Shown piece by piece: positions 15,590-16,541 of a DNA stretch of 16,541 bases. The notes under the pieces were generated by a model. The model saw only the letters and a list, made by a program, of their open reading frames with translations. It ran no database searches and was not told the DNA's origin. Where the stretch lies: NCBI GenBank assembly GCA_013115135.1, contig JABANP010000808.1, positions 1 through 16,541 on the forward strand, written 5' to 3'. The position numbers and the translations under genes were made by a program. The DNA comes from Perkinsus olseni. Taxonomy: Eukaryota > Perkinsozoa > Perkinsida > Perkinsidae. Each line of letters opens with the position of its first letter. Within the stretch, counting starts at the first letter, position 1.

Positions 15590-16541
15590 CGCGCGAGAGC
15601 ATGTCCTCCGAGAGCGGCGGCGGCAGTGACGGTACGAGCACGGAGACGGAAGAATCAGAGAGTGAGTCGGCATCCGCCGAACGACTGGATACTTCAAACG
15701 GCATGCATCTTCGAGTGGTGTGCCGAAATCAGTACATTACCGCCCACCGTTTTTCAGACTCCGAGTTCATGCGCGAATGTGAAAAATCGGAGGAGCGTGG
15801 TCCCTGCGATAACTCTAGCTCAGAGTCGGACGAATCAGAGAGTAAGTTAAGATATAGATTTGTAGTTCAAATGCGCAGTTCGAACTAGCAGATCTTTGTC
15901 TCGAAGACTCCGAGTCGGAGTCTCCGACTGGCATTGAAAAAGCATTACACAAGCGCCTCCTCCATTCATCCATTTCAGGTTCCGAATTTATACACGAGAG
16001 CGAGATATCGGAGGAGGGTAGTGGCTGTGATAATTCGAGCTCGGAATCAGAGGGTGAGTCAGCATTCTTTCGGAAGTCGAGTCACGGATCGAAGAGAAGA
16101 GCAACTTCCTCGAACAATCAGGGCTACTACTCGAGGCGTCGGCGGGTTCGGACTCTGAACTGGAGCCCGATCTAGAGGAGGGAGCTGCTATGGGTTCCCG
16201 CGACACATGCCACTCTATACCTGACCGTGAGTGGAGTCTCTACCGAGTCCGTCCTACGGCGTAAGCCTGTTCTTGTTCAATCTCAGTCGGTCGGAAGAAT
16301 ATCGCCGTAGCTGACAAGTCCTACCAATCATCGCCGGTACCGGCGAGGAGCTTCGACGTACACTACTGTGATGCCGATCTGGGAGACGGTGGGAACGGAG
16401 CTGCGAGCATTGACGTGTCACCGATTGAAGCTGCTGCGATTTCATCACCCCTCATCCCTACTTCCAACCTATGGTCTCCCGAGCAATCCCCCGCGCCATC
16501 TGTGATCCACGAGCTGAGCCATGCTAATTGCTCGACCGAGC
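15590..16541 (+). CDS. Acidic Ser/Glu-rich exon array, likely tail of the transposase; open at window end
   Basis: Exons 15590-15661, 15758-15841, 15979-16053, 16122-16226 and 16287 to the edge are each flanked by GT-AG introns in phase 1; internal lengths are 72, 84, 75 and 105. Exons 15758 and 15979 are duplicates: SEFMRECEKSEER...CDNSSSESDESE against SEFIHESEISEEG...CDNSSSESEGE. Donors repeat the word GAATCAGAG followed by GTGAGT or GTAAGT. With donor 15510 and acceptor 15589 the array continues the transposase frame; alternatively a separate gene starts at ATG 15601, 18 bases after the transposase stop. The intron 15662-15757 is 96 bases and stop-free, so it may be retained. The acceptor before 16122 is the least certain. 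The last exon (KNIAVADKSYQSSPV...) is Ser/Pro-rich. Low-complexity acidic protein may serve as an activation or chromatin-binding tail; no domain is recognised. Confidence 0.6.

Noticed and set aside
16054..16076. A 23-base intron ending at CGGAAG in the acidic exon array
   Set aside because: It is far shorter than any other intron here; the acceptor at 16121 gives a 68-base intron in the same phase.

Overview
The window is nuclear DNA of a eukaryote, most likely a protist. Open frames repeatedly break off at GT...AG junctions 41-58 bases apart and resume in the correct phase. Joining across them gives coherent proteins with recognisable family motifs. The intraflagellar-transport gene implies a lineage that builds cilia or flagella. 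Very short introns, mixed degraded retroelements and a MULE transposase fit an alveolate such as Perkinsus, but the genus is an inference (about even odds). There is no bacterial operon structure and no complete rRNA or tRNA gene.

Layout. Bases 1-1875 are repeats: a 129-base direct repeat pair (103-231 and 1746-1874), a perfect 510-base tandem duplication (536-1559), arrays of a roughly 15-base degenerate unit in both orientations, and a 24-base inverted repeat (1567-1620). Bases 1965-2170 hold a frameshifted member of a small protein family. A weak open region follows to about 2670. Bases 2674-5672 (minus strand) carry the intron-rich C-terminal part of an IFT139/TTC21B-like gene whose 5' part is absent from the window. 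Bases 5673-6457 have a polypurine tract and no recognised gene. Bases 6458-7255 encode the best-preserved family member, a predicted secreted protein with one intron. A third, truncated member lies at 7462-7656, beside the A-tailed 3' end of a LINE fragment (7765-8779, minus) that keeps an intact RNase H domain. Bases 8780-9715 are T-rich tracts facing away from each other around unassigned sequence. A broken Ty3/gypsy-type integrase C-terminus follows at 9739-10044. Bases 10045-12330 are non-coding and repeat-rich: an element edged by inverted 20-base repeats (11055-11847), several perfect hairpins, a tRNA-like T-arm, and perhaps a gag-like N-terminus on the minus strand.

The right-hand quarter (12833 to the window end) is the most coherent unit: a MULE-type transposase gene with a FLYWCH-like zinc finger, a DDE core with CxxH, and a SWIM zinc finger. 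It is interrupted by short introns and continues into a run of acidic Ser/Glu-rich exons. From 15414 onward these exons are all phase 1-1 and all multiples of three, and two of them are clear duplicates. Whether these exons are the transposase C-terminal tail or a separate gene is the main open question. No single pathway links the genes; the window reads as two host loci (IFT139 and the secreted family) embedded in mobile and repetitive DNA.
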